A stretch of 64,000 bases of DNA. It comes from Symbiodinium natans. Its lineage: Eukaryota > Sar > Dinophyceae > Suessiales > Symbiodiniaceae. The stretch is taken from positions 167,501 to 231,500 of the forward strand of contig CAJNDS010001101.1 in the NCBI GenBank assembly GCA_905221605.1. The letters run 5' to 3'. Under the pieces are notes generated by a model. That model ran no database searches. It saw only the letters and a program-made list of their open reading frames with translations, and had not been told where the DNA came from. Made by a program: the position numbers and the translations under genes. Below, piece by piece: positions 48,482 through 57,537 of this stretch (positions are counted from its first letter, which is position 1; the number at the start of each line of letters is the position of its first letter).

Positions 48482-48836
48482 CTACCAAGATCGCCCTTAA
48501 TAAGATTAATAAACCCCAAACCCTAAACCCTACAAAACCCTAAACCCTGCTAAACCCTAAGCCCTTAATTCTGGACCTCAAAACCCCCCAACACGGTCCC
48601 GCCGTCCCGGGGGCTCAAGACCAAAAAACACTCGTTAAGCACGGCCCCAAACGTCTGAGTATGGGGTTTGGGGTGTTAAGGCTTAGGATTTCAGGTTTAA
48701 GGCTTAGGCTTTCAGGGGCTTGGGCCAAACTTTAGGGTGTTCAGGCTGAGATCAGGCTTAAGGTTTAAGGCTTTCGTAGGCTTAAGTTGGCCTCAACCTT
48801 GCAATGGACCCTTTGATGGCAAATAGCAGCCCCAAA
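48482..48836. other. Telomere words and unique DNA
   Basis: CCCTAAA words 48513-48570; TTTCAGG/TTAAGGC words 48670-48790. No gene. Confidence 0.4.
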
Positions 48837-48930
48837 CCCCAAACCCCAAACCCCAAACCCCAAACCCTAAACCCTAAACCCCAAACCCGAAACCCTCGAC
48901 CCTAAACCCTAAACCCTAAACCCTAAACCG
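48837..48930 (-). repeat. CCCCAAA-to-CCCTAAA array
   Basis: CCCCAAA x4, then mixed, then CCCTAAA x4: ordered shift of unit type along the tract. Confidence 0.9.
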
Positions 48931-49026
48931 CAGACCCCTGTGCTGGTCGGCAAAGTGTCGCGTATCCAGAAGAATCTACCGCGACTGGCCAAAACAAATA
49001 AAACATCCCAAAAGCCGACGCCACTT

Positions 49027-49058
49027 TCTTTTTTTTTTTTGGGGGGGGGGGGGGGGGG
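49027..49058 (+). repeat. T12G20 homopolymer junction followed by GGCTACTG
   Basis: The following GGCTACTG word also follows the TTTTTGGGG core of family F copies (20213), so this is probably a hugely expanded family F relic. Confidence 0.85.
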
Positions 49059-49126
49059 CTACTGCCTGATTTTCCACTATACGATACTACACTGAGCAGA
49101 AAGAGGCTATTGGCTGTATTCTGAAA

Positions 49127-49207
49127 CCTCTAAACCCAAAACCCAAAACCCAAAACCCAAAACCCCAAAACCCCAAAACCCCAAAACCCCAAAACTCCAA
49201 AACCCAA
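49127..49207 (-). repeat. CCCAAAA and CCCCAAAA variant array
   Basis: CCCAAAA x4 then CCCCAAAA x4. The 8-mer equals the hypotrich ciliate telomere unit, but it is embedded in TTTAGGG-type DNA and best read as a variant array. Confidence 0.9.
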
Positions 49208-49304
49208 AACCCTGTGCAGAAACCCCCAAAATGCAGGGCTCCTCAGGGCATGACTTCCATAGTGTCTCGTAGATCCTTGCGCTGAAGCCAGCAAGCATAC
49301 CTTG

Positions 49305-49400
49305 GGTTTTGGGGTTTGGGGTTTCAGGGTTCAGGGTTCAGGGTTCAGGGTTTAGGGTTTAGGGTTCAGGGCTCAGGGTTCAGGGTTCAGGGCCTCTCCC
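49305..49400 (+). repeat. TTCAGGG variant array
   Basis: GGGTTCA x4, TTTAGGG x2, then GGGTTCA again. The 80-aa frame here (GSGFRVQGLGFRVQG) is repeat translation. Confidence 0.95.
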
Positions 49401-49560
49401 CTGGTGGGGGGGTATCCTACTTCGTAGCCCCACTCAATACCTCCTTGAGTCCCCTGATCCTCCTGGTAAGGTCCAGGGCTTCGGGCTTTAGGGGTTTCGG
49501 GTGTCAGGGGTTTAGGGGATCAGGGAGCCAGGGCCCTACTACTGGTAGTAGGGTTTAGGT

Positions 49561-49915
49561 TTTCGGGTTTACAAGATGCTTTTTATAAGCGCAACAAAAA
49601 CACTGAAATACATAGACTGAACGATGAAAATACGACGGGATTCTTTAATCGGGTCCCGTGTCTTGATGCAAAAACCCTCAAACCTAATTAAGTCTGATTA
49701 AGACCTCAACGCGAACTATGTCCTAATTAAACCCTCAACCCTGCCTAATGTAAAAAAGGAAAAGCCCTCGACCCAAGCTACGCCCTCCCAAGCCCCCCAA
49801 AGCCCCTCAAAACCGTTCAAACCATTGAAGCCCTGAAACCTTAACCTAAACCTTAAACCCTAAAACCTGAACCCTAAACCCTAAACCCTAAACCCTAAAC
49901 CCTAAACCCAAACTT
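49561..49915. other. Unique AT-rich DNA then C-strand telomere tract
   Basis: CTAATTAA/CTGATTAAG words 49686-49735; CCCTAAA x5 at 49875-49910. Confidence 0.6.
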
Positions 49916-50009
49916 GTGGCCCCAAGGTGCGAGACTGGCCCAAACGAGGCCAGGCATGGGCCTGCACATCAGGTTTCGAGGCTCGCAGGTGGTTTAGGGT
50001 TTAGGGTTT

Positions 50010-50280
50010 AGGTTTGAAGGGCTTGAAGGGCTTGAAGGGCTTGAAGGGCTTGAAGGGTTTGAAGGGCTTGAAGGGCTTGAAGGGTTTGAAGGGTTTCAAG
50101 GGCTTGAAGGGTTTGAAGGGTTTCGGGATTAGGGTCTAGGGCTTGAAGGGCTTAGGATAGCGTAGGGTTTAGGGATTGAAGGGTTTGGGATAGTGGGTGA
50201 AAGGTTTCGGGTCTAGGGTTCAGGGTTTCAAGGGTTTTGAGGGGCTTTGAGGGTTTGAAGGGCTATTCGGGTTTTCTATG
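50010..50280 (+). repeat. 9-mer array TTGAAGGGC, ~12 units
   Basis: GGGCTTGAA and GGGTTTGAA units to 50125, then more scattered to 50280. A further 9-mer variant of the telomere theme. Confidence 0.9.
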
Positions 50281-50446
50281 TGACTTCAGGGCTTTAAGGG
50301 CCTCCAAGGGTCGTTGGGCTTTTCTATGAAGTTTGAGATTTTTGTTTAAAGGGGTCATAGGGTTGCAGTTGTGAGGTTCTCATGGCTGAGGGTTCACTGA
50401 TTTGACCAAGAGCTTGTGGTTCGCGGAACTGTCTTCTGTGAAGCTC

Positions 50447-50500
50447 TGGCTAGCCCAGCAACCATCTTGCAACCAGGGTACCCTTTTTGGGGTTTATCTT
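50447..50500. mobile_element. MITE-like family F, left half (copy 7)
   Basis: TAGCCCAGCAACCATCTTGC then AGGGTACCCTTTTTGGGG; followed directly by the 10-mer array. Confidence 0.65.
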
Positions 50501-50510
50501 GCTTTATGTT

Positions 50511-50663
50511 GGTTTATATTACTTTATATTACTTTATTATTTTCCTTTATATTACTTTATATGACTCCATTTTCCTTTATATTACTTTATATTACTTTAT
50601 TTTCCTTTATTACTCTTTATTGCTTGATATTTACTTTGTATTACTTGATATTACCTTTTCTTT
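50511..50663 (+). repeat. 10-mer minisatellite TTTATATTAC
   Basis: About 13 degenerate units with TTTATTTTCC variants. The reverse-complement unit appears at 51480. Hydrophobic plus-strand frames (FILLYITLFSFILLY) are translations of it. Confidence 0.9.
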
Positions 50664-50754
50664 ACTTTAGCCCATCCTAGTAGGGTTGCTTCTCACATCT
50701 TTGGACTGGGAAGATGAGTGGCTTTGTGTCGGGAATTGTGGGTTCTGAGGTTTT

Positions 50755-50830
50755 TTTGGGGGTTTAGGGAGGGTTTAGGGTTTAGGGTTTAGGGCTTAGG
50801 GTTTGGGCTTCTAAACCCTCAACCCTAAAC
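50755..50830. repeat. Telomere G-to-C junction
   Basis: TTTAGGG x4, GCTTAGGGTTTGGGC, then TTCTAAACCCTCAACCC: strand flip at about 50811, head-to-head orientation. Confidence 0.85.
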
Positions 50831-50947
50831 TTGGGATGCTCCGCCTTATGCTAACCAGGCCTTAATAAGGATTAAGGGTAATTACCACCGTATTCTAAGC
50901 ACTATTCAGGACTGTTAGGACTGTTAGGATAAGGGGGAACATCCCAA
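50831..50947. mobile_element. MITE-like family C, copy 5
   Basis: Ends TTGGGATGCTCCGCCTTATG and GATAAGGGGGAACATCCCAA; GGACTGTTA is duplicated at 50909 and 50919. Confidence 0.8.
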
Positions 50948-51110
50948 CCCTAAACCCTAAACCTGAAGGGGCTTGTAGGACTCTCAGGTTTCAGGTTTTA
51001 TCTTTGGCGACTCAGGCTTCAGTAACTTTAGTGTGCTGGCGCGCCCTAAAACCCTAGACCCTAAACCCTCAATGAATCGGACTTCGGGTTCCCACGCATG
51101 TTCGCACCCC

Positions 51111-51280
51111 TCTAAGGGTAGTCGCACATGGGCCCTTAAACGGGACCCCTTATATCCCCTATAAAAACCCAACAGCTCATACTTTCCCTATAAAAATCCA
51201 AGAGCCCATACTTCAGAACCCTTGAACAGGGGGCCATACTAAGGGACCATCTGGCCCCAAACTTCCAGGGACCTAGGAGT
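51111..51280. mobile_element. MITE-like family E, copy 3
   Basis: Left TCTAAGGGTAGTCGCACATG; GGGCCCTTAAACGGG, CCCTATAAAAA.CCAA twice, CAGAACCCTTGAACAGGGGG and AAGGGACCAT; right end AAACTTCCAGGGA diverged. Confidence 0.7.
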
Positions 51281-51479
51281 TAGGTTACTAGAACCCTTAA
51301 GGACACAATTTCTACGTCCCTGGAAGTATAAACCCTAAACCCTAAGCCCTAAACCCTAAACCCTGAACCCTTAACCTTAGAGGGCCTTGTGGGGGAACGG
51401 AACTTCTGCTTGAGGCATGGACGAAAGCTCTTGGCAGCCCCGTGGTGCCCTCTGCTCTGATTTTGGCTCTGGGTTCCCT

Positions 51480-51590
51480 TGTAGTATAAAGTAATATAAT
51501 GTAGTATTATAAAGTAGTATAAAATTTCATAAACTATCAAGAAGTACAATATAAAGTAGATTAAAGTAGATGTAAAGTAATATGCTCTAC
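51480..51590 (-). repeat. 10-mer minisatellite, inverse orientation to 50511
   Basis: GTATAAAGTAATATAATGTA-type sequence, unit GTAATATAAA, the reverse complement of TTTATATTAC. AT-rich island in GC-richer surroundings. Confidence 0.8.
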
Positions 51591-51736
51591 CCTATAATCC
51601 CTGACAGAGGGTTTAGGGTATAGCCTTTAGGGTTTCGGGCTTAGGGCTCAGCATCTCAAGAACCAGCATTCACTTTTCAAGGTACTGATTGAGCGTTGAA
51701 GACGCGCAAAAAAACACCACAACATTAAGCAAATAT

Positions 51737-51990
51737 AACGTTCCCTAAACCCTAAACTCCCTAAACCCTAAACCCTAAACCCTAAACCGTTCACTCAATC
51801 CCCTAACTTCCATACCCCAGGGCCCAAAACACTGTCCCAAACCCTGAGGGCCTAAAACCTATGCTTTCAAACCCTCGGCCCGAAACCCTCTGCCCCAACC
51901 CCTTTAAGAGGCTTTGGAAGCCCTAAACCCTAAACCCTTAACCCTAAACCCTGAACCCTAAACCCTAAACCCTAAACCCTAAACCCCAAA
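51737..51990 (-). repeat. C-strand telomere tracts; first with imperfect flanking repeat
   Basis: AACGTTCCCT (51737-51746) and ACCGTTCACT (51786-51795) bracket CCCTAAA units, displaced 49 bp (seven units), 8 of 10 matching. A second tract lies at 51929-51990. Confidence 0.6.
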
Positions 51991-52117
51991 TCCTGAACTA
52001 TAGCCGAGACCGGGTGGAATCACGTGCCTTTCAGTGAAGGTCCATCAACAATGTGGTCGGGAGCATCACTGCCATTGTTCCGAACAACTCGACTTCAAGA
52101 AGGCTTGGCGTTGCTGT

Positions 52118-52262
52118 GCCTTTAGGCTTTAGAGGTTCAGGGTTTAGGGTTTAGGGTTTCGAGCTTGGGCCATAAGGCTTATAGAGCTTAGGCTTTAGAG
52201 GTTCAGGGCTTAGGGTTTCGAGCTTGGGCCATCAGCTTATAGGGCTTAGGCTTTAGAGGACT
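52118..52262 (+). repeat. ~68-bp tandem duplication
   Basis: GGCTTTAGAGGTTCAGGG..GTTTCGAGCTTGGGCCAT..CTTATAG.GCTTAG appears twice in a row with small differences (loss of one telomere unit in the second). Confidence 0.9.
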
Positions 52263-52351
52263 CAAGAGTGAAAAGCCGGTGATCACGGCGCGTGTTTGAG
52301 CCCGAGGTGTCGAAGATGGAGTTAATGTTCGGTAGGGTCGAAGCATGCAGG

Positions 52352-52605
52352 GTCAGGGTTTAGGGTTTAGGGTTTAGGGTTTAGGGTTTAGGGTTTAGGG
52401 TTTAGGGTTTAGGGTTTAGGGTTTAGGGTTTAGGGTTTAGGGTTTAGGGTTTAGGGTTTAGGGTTTAGGGTTTAGGGTTTAGGGTATAGGGTTCAGGGTT
52501 CAGGGTTTAGGGTCTAGGGTTAGGGTTTAGGGTCTAGGGTCTAGGGTCTAGGGTCTAGGGTTTAGGGTTTAGGGTTTAGGGTTTAGGCTTTAGGGTTTAG
52601 GGCTT
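52352..52605 (+). repeat. Longest G-strand telomere array, ~34 units
   Basis: About 20 perfect TTTAGGG units, then TATAGGG, TTCAGGG, TCTAGGG x4 and canonical units again. Confidence 0.97.
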
Positions 52606-52805
52606 AGTTGCTGAGTTCATAAGCCCCCAAGAAATTGTACACTTTCAGTTGTATAGGGCATTCTAGTATCCCCAAAAGTGTAAAGTGAAATTATTCAGCT
52701 ACATGAGAGAGGGTGTTTTAGGTCCAAAAGGGTTTAGGGGCTTGGGGGTTCACTGTTTAGGCTTGACAGGAGGTGTAAAGGTTGAGGTTCGACGCGTAAG
52801 CGCAC

Positions 52806-53047
52806 TCCCTTCCCCCCCCCCCCCCCCCCCCTTCCCCCCCTTCCCCCCCCTTCCCCCGCCCCCCCCCCCTTTCCCCCCCTTCCCCCCCCCCCCTTTCCCC
52901 CCCCTTCCCCCCCCCTTTCCCCCCCCCCTCCCCCCCCACCCCTTTCCCTCTCCTCTCTTGCCCCCCCCTTTCCCCCCCCCCCCCCCCCTTCCCCCTTCTT
53001 CCCTTTCCCCCCTTCCGCCTTCCCCTTTCCCCCTCCCCCCCTTCTCC
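52806..53047 (+). repeat. Polypyrimidine (C-rich, TT-punctuated) tract, ~240 bp
   Basis: C-runs of 6 to 18 separated by TT, TTT or CTT. Strong G-quadruplex/i-motif or triplex potential. The Pro/Phe and Gly/Glu/Arg frames on the two strands are translations of it, not genes. Confidence 0.97.
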
Positions 53048-53504
53048 GTCTACAGTTGGCCTCATAGTTCCCAACGAATCTGGTAAATAGTAAAGGGTTG
53101 GTGCAATCTTCGCTGAAGGTAGAGTGCGGGAGTGAGTACAGTTAAGTACTGCTAGAGGTACAGGTCACTCAAACTAGAGGGATATGACTTGCAAACATAT
53201 AACATATGTGTAGGCATGTATACTAGTCAACACTTATACAGGAACTTGTTGGGGATCATTGTTCGCCATTGAAAGCACCAGAAATGCATGCTCATCTACT
53301 ACTCGCTTACGAACCACCAAAAAATCAAATATTATAATCCTTTTTGCCCTTCATAAGGATAATCATGTTTGGTGGGTTCTGAAGCAAGCAATAGTCCTTT
53401 GCGTTCACCAGAGCATTATGCTCGAGCGTCAAGCCCTGAATGCAGACTCGCAGAGCTTAAACGCCTTGCAGGCTGCATGCCCTAAAAAGTCGACCAAAAA
53501 CTCG
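53048..53504. other. Unique telomere-free DNA
   Basis: Ordinary composition with a 92-aa plus frame (53259-53537) that ends in CCCTAAA translation. Composition such as KSNIIILFALHKDNHVWWVL is protein-like, but no family is recognised. Confidence 0.3.
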
Positions 53505-53700
53505 ACCCTAAACCTAAACCTAAACCCTAAACCCTAAACCCTAAACCCTAAACCCTAAACCCTAAACCCTAAACCCTAAACCCTAAACCTCAATCCCCGG
53601 AATCTTAGGCCCTAAACGCGTTGTAAGCCTTAAACAAAACACCAACCCTAAACCCCAAACCCTAAACCCCAAGCCATAAACCCTAAAACCCTAAACCCCC
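53505..53700 (-). repeat. C-strand telomere array (~11 units) and diverged words
   Basis: Perfect from 53518 to 53588; CCCCAAA variants to 53695. Confidence 0.9.
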
Positions 53701-53981
53701 CATGAAAGCCTCACCAGCCCTAAGACAGGCGATTCCCAGCGTGCTAAACTCCAGTCTCTGCCTCTGGAGATGGCAGGGTTGGGGTTTAAAGTGTGTAGGA
53801 TTGGGGCTTAGGCTTTAGGGTCTAGGTTGTAGGGTGTGGGTTTCGCAGAAGCCTTAAGGTTTAAGCTTTATTAGAGTGCCATCTCGCAAGGAGCAGACAC
53901 ACGCTTGCAAGTGCCTCCTAGGTTTACCTGGATTCCTGGCCATTCGTAGCCACGTGTTGGCTAGCGACCGGCTATTCAAAT

Positions 53982-54095
53982 CCTAACGGTCCATGTGCCT
54001 ACGTAGAATATACTTGGGCCCCTAATGCTGCTATACTCTATAGGAACCTCTTCAAGGCCCAAGTATATACTTCAGAGGTGCATGGACCTTTTGGG
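53982..54095. mobile_element. MITE-like family H, copy 3 (diverged)
   Basis: TCCTAACGGTCCATGTGCCT and AGGTGCATGGACCTTTTGGGA; TACTTGGGCCCC..GGCCCAAGTATA inside. The CCCTAA-type terminus is eroded. Confidence 0.7.
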
Positions 54096-54600
54096 AAACA
54101 TGCGAGTTGGCTGCCAGACAGCGCAAATTATGTCAGCCATCTCAACCGTCTCGCGGGCATTGGCACATCTGACATCAAGCGGGAGGTCTTTGCCCGCAGT
54201 CACACAGTACTATACTCCTTAGAACCTTAATCAACATACTATTGTTTTGAATACTCCCTTTGGTTTTATATAAATAAAAATGCAAAACAATATTCCAGGG
54301 GGGCTATAGAGTAAGCCTGCGACGTACCGTGAGACCAGCAGATGTTGGAATGTTGGATGAAAAGTCGATGCGTTGGCAACGAATTACAAGCCTCAAACTG
54401 AGGCAGGAAAAGTGTGCAGTTCAACAGCAGATCCCCTGAAACCATGAACCCTGAATCACGAGGGCAAACAAGAAAACTGCGAGGTGCCTTGGGGCAAAAG
54501 CGAAAAGCAATCGGAGTTTATGTTATGCGCACTTGTTGTGTTCTAGGGCTTACAGTCGGTTACAGTCGGTTAAGTGCTTCAGCATGCTACACCCTAAGCC
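54096..54600. other. Unique DNA
   Basis: TTACAGTCGG occurs as a tandem pair at 54550-54569. Short frames without motifs. Confidence 0.35.
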
Positions 54601-54989
54601 CTACACCCCAGACCCTAAACCCTAAACCCTAAACCCTGAACACTTCCACTTTCTATCGGGGATCCTCGTGGCTGTTGCCTGCAACGCGTCTGCAACGGCT
54701 CAACTCAGACGATCGTATCATCGTCGACGCAAATCTCCACCGTCTCCGTCACTTCTGCATCGGCGAGCTTGCTTACTCTTTCTCCTGCATGGTTCAACCG
54801 CAAACGAGGTCCCCGAATCTTTAACCCTGGCCCTAAACCCTAAACCCTAAACCCGAAACCCGAAACCCAAAGCTGGTGTAGAATGTGTGACCTTACCTGT
54901 GAGCCGACGTATCGTCTAATGGCCAGTGATGTCCGAGAAAGGCAAAACCTATACCCCAAGCCAGAAAACTAGCCCCTCATCCTAATCCC
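54601..54989. other. C-strand words and unique DNA
   Basis: CCCTAAA x3 at 54610-54635 and 54833-54870. The 60-aa frame between them (54668-54850) ends in NPKP, repeat translation. Confidence 0.4.
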
Positions 54990-55122
54990 TACCTCAAGGC
55001 TCTCATGTAGTTCCGCTTTTTGTTGCTTATATGGGCTGATTTTTTAACCCTCAATGTGTTCCGTTTTTGTTACTTATAGGGGTATACTGCAATCCGAAAG
55101 GTACTACATAGGAGCCTTTAGG
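54990..55122. mobile_element. MITE-like family D, copy 4 (with internal duplication)
   Basis: TACCTCAAGGCTCTCATGTA and TACATAGGAGCCTTTAGG. AATGTGTTCCGTTTTTGTTAC repeats the GTAGTTCCGCTTTTTGTTGC segment, so the left part is duplicated. Confidence 0.7.
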
Positions 55123-55227
55123 CAAAACGCCTGAAGCCCGAAAGCCGAAACCTTCGTCCTGGCACAGGTAGTACAGGTAGCTCGGCTTCGGGAAGCCTAC
55201 GCACCAAGAGGGCTTTCCCAATTTGAG

Positions 55228-55328
55228 GGTTTAGGGTTTAGGGTTTAGGGTGGATGGGTTTTAAGTTTTAAGATTAAGGGAACCCAAACCCAGAAATGAA
55301 GAGAATGAGGGCCTACTCTGGGTCCTAG
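55228..55328. mobile_element. G-strand tract and right half of a family I element (copy 4)
   Basis: TTTAGGG x3 at 55229-55252; AAGGGAACCCAAACCCAG..GGGCCTACTCTGGGTCCTAG at 55268-55327. The left half is absent. Confidence 0.6.
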
Positions 55329-55451
55329 AGAGGTGCAGATACCCGAAACTTGAACCTTAAAGCCGTAGATGTGCACGATCCGAAATGAGCCCTAGATCGG
55401 AGACCTTAAACACCCCTCCTAGATGGGGTTGAGGTTTGTGGGTTTATGGTC

Positions 55452-55798
55452 CTGAGATAACCCTAAACCCTAAACCCTAAACCCTAAACCCTAAGCCCTA
55501 AACCCTCCGCATTGCCTGGCCTGTGGCCGTGGCACACCGATGGCCTCATCTCATTCAGGGAGAGCGTCTGCGAACGCATCGCATCGATATCTTCCTGGCG
55601 CATTGGGGAGCTAAGCCCGAAACCCTAAACCCTAAACCCTAAACCCTAAACCCTAAACCCTAAACCCGGCGGGAAGAAAGCCTTTAGGGTTTCGGGCACA
55701 GGCATCAGGATGGCTTTAAGGCTTAGGGTGGGGGGCCTCGACGGGACCCTAAACCCTAAACCCTAAACCCGAAACCCTAAACCCTAAATCCTACGACC
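55452..55798 (-). repeat. Three C-strand telomere tracts
   Basis: 55458-55505, 55618-55667 and 55747-55795, each 5-7 units, separated by 80-110 bp of unique DNA. Confidence 0.9.
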
Positions 55799-55882
55799 CA
55801 GTGTTCACCTCCCATTAGAATGAATAACCCCCGCTCTCGCGGTAGCTGGGTGGCGCCCCGTTGTCCCATTTGTTTTGCTCAC

Positions 55883-55905
55883 TTTTTTTTTTTGGGGGGG
55901 GGAGG
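55883..55905 (+). repeat. T11G10 homopolymer junction
   Basis: Same T-then-G polarity as 40218, 49027 and 62849. Confidence 0.9.
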
Positions 55906-55936
55906 GCTGAGGTGCCCAAGTAGAAAGTAACCAAAC

Positions 55937-56064
55937 TTGGGATGCTCCCCCTTATAGGGTTTAGGGTTTAGATCCTCCCTTATACCAACAGTCCTTACTA
56001 GGGACTGTAGTACCCTCTATGATGATCCCCATAAGGACAGTTAGGATAAGGGGCAGCATCCCAA
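55937..56064. mobile_element. MITE-like family C, copy 6, terminus split by a telomere insertion
   Basis: The family end TTGGGATGCTCCCCCTTAT is followed by AGGGTTTAGGGTTTAGAT (55956-55973), then CCTCCCTTAT and ACCAACAGTCC, which continues the element. The CTCCC..TTAT segment is present on both sides of the insert (55945-55955 and 55974-55983). The right end AAGGGGCAGCATCCCAA is intact. Confidence 0.85.
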
Positions 56065-56184
56065 AACTAAGGCCTAAACCCTAAACCCTAAATAAGTAGA
56101 AGCTGAGAGGTCCTGGCTACAGTCGCTCTCGCAGGCGTCCCAGCGCACGTCAATGTCGCTAAGGATGGCCTGTGAGGGGTTTAG

Positions 56185-56284
56185 GGTTTTGGGTTTAGGG
56201 TTAGGGTTTAGGGTTTAGGGTTTAGGGTTTAGGGTTTAGGGTTTAGGGTTTAGGGTTTAGGGTTTAGGGTTTAGGGTTTAGGGT

Positions 56285-56344
<60 letters not shown>

Positions 56345-56348
56345 GGTT
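56185..56348 (+). repeat. TTTAGGG array passing into TTGAGGG
   Basis: ~13 canonical units, then 9 perfect TTGAGGG units (56281-56345). A clean unit switch within one array. Confidence 0.97.
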
Positions 56349-56823
56349 AGGGTTGAGGGGTAGGACCTGTAGGAGCACAAACCTTGGGGGGCACCCGACA
56401 GAAAGGACCGAGAACTATGATTTGCTTAAGAACTTCCCCCCACCCCCAGGGGGAATCCCTCATCATCCCGCAAAGTTTGGGGGTTGGTATGGCTCTGAAA
56501 GCAATTGGTTGATAACGGGAAGAAGAGTATTCCAAGGTTTGTTCAGAGCTTCCTCGAACAAAGCTTGAGTGAGAATCCGGGTTTAGGCATAGAGCCTAAA
56601 CCCTGTGAACCCCATGGCCGATATACCCGAACCCTTAGCCCAAAACCCTTCAACCCTAAACCTGCGGTCCCTCACCCCCCTCGTCTGCCCGCAGGTAGAT
56701 TCCGTAACTTATGATGGGGTATTGGCGGTATTGGGCACTTTGGCTCTCGCACATCACCTATGCCTCTGACGGCGTGTTTGCAGCCACTGAGCACAATAAA
56801 GCCATGCTCCACATTCTGGGCAA
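56349..56823. other. Unique DNA, no gene recognised
   Basis: Imperfect inverted repeat GGGGGGCACCCG..CCCCCAGGGGG at 56388-56452. Short frames lack motifs. Confidence 0.35.
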
Positions 56824-56925
56824 CTTACGAAATCAGGGGGCCCAAAAGATGGACCCCCCAATTAATGGGATTCCCTTTTAATCAGGGCCCTCACTAAGGT
56901 ACCCCTAATTTCGGAAGCCCCCGTT
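56824..56925. mobile_element. MITE-like family G, copy 6
   Basis: TTACGAAATCAGGGGGCCC and AATTTCGGAAGCCCCCG; interior GGGATTCCCTTTTAATCAGG and AAGGTACCCC. Confidence 0.75.
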
Positions 56926-57051
56926 TGCATTCCTTGCGCAAAATTCTCCGGAGCTTGTTGAGCTTTCTTACCTGCATGGCGCACGGACAAGCCCTGTGCC
57001 GCACTACCAGCCACTGGTACTCAAGGAATATTTCTTAAAGCTTAGGGGTGA

Positions 57052-57112
57052 GGGGTTTAGGGTTTAGGGTTTAGGGTTTAGGGTTTAGGGTTTAGGGTTT
57101 AGGGTTTAGGGT
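57052..57112 (+). repeat. Perfect TTTAGGG array, ~8 units
   Basis: GGTGAGGGG at the left, GTGGAAGG at the right, no flanking duplication. Confidence 0.95.
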
Positions 57113-57537
57113 GGAAGGTGTTGTATTTGCAGAGGATGCGGCTCCAAGTTAATGGACTTTTTTCGAAGTTGTGGTCCCAACCCTAAAAGGAACCATAGTT
57201 CAGAGAAAAAAGCAAATGGTTCGGAGGAAAATCTGTACAAGGGTTTACTGGTGTACGACGCGTTTCGCATTTCATCATCAGGAATTTCGTTACCCCTGGT
57301 GCGACTTCTTGCGCCCTGAAAGCACACATCCGTGTTTGAGAGTTCCAAATCTGAAGTTCAACTGTATACCTTTGTATAACTACACACCCTACTCACCTGT
57401 ATACCTTTACACACCGAAGGAACTTTCTGGTACTTACAGTGCAGTACGAAGCGTCCGAACCCTCATAGGCAGTTACTCCCGCTGCCAGGGCTTCCAAAAG
57501 TCCTCCAACACCGAAACCTTGCACGCTACACCCAAAA
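57113..57537. other. Unique DNA with a 135-aa plus frame
   Basis: The frame 57171-57578 is protein-like in its first 100 residues (many Arg, Tyr, Cys) but ends in FGVWGLGFRV repeat translation. TATACCTTTGTATAACTACACACC-like duplication around 57366 and 57400. No family recognised. Confidence 0.3.

Noticed and set aside
49127-49207. CCCCAAAA units as evidence of a hypotrich ciliate
   Set aside because: The 8-mer is a short variant block inside a genome full of TTTAGGG; no other ciliate signs.
50402-50680. Multi-pass membrane protein frame (FILLYITLFSFILLY)
   Set aside because: Translation of the TTTATATTAC minisatellite; two frames show the same pattern.
52685-53086. 133-aa Pro-rich frame and 105-aa Gly/Arg-rich frame on the opposite strand
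   Set aside because: Both are translations of the polypyrimidine tract.
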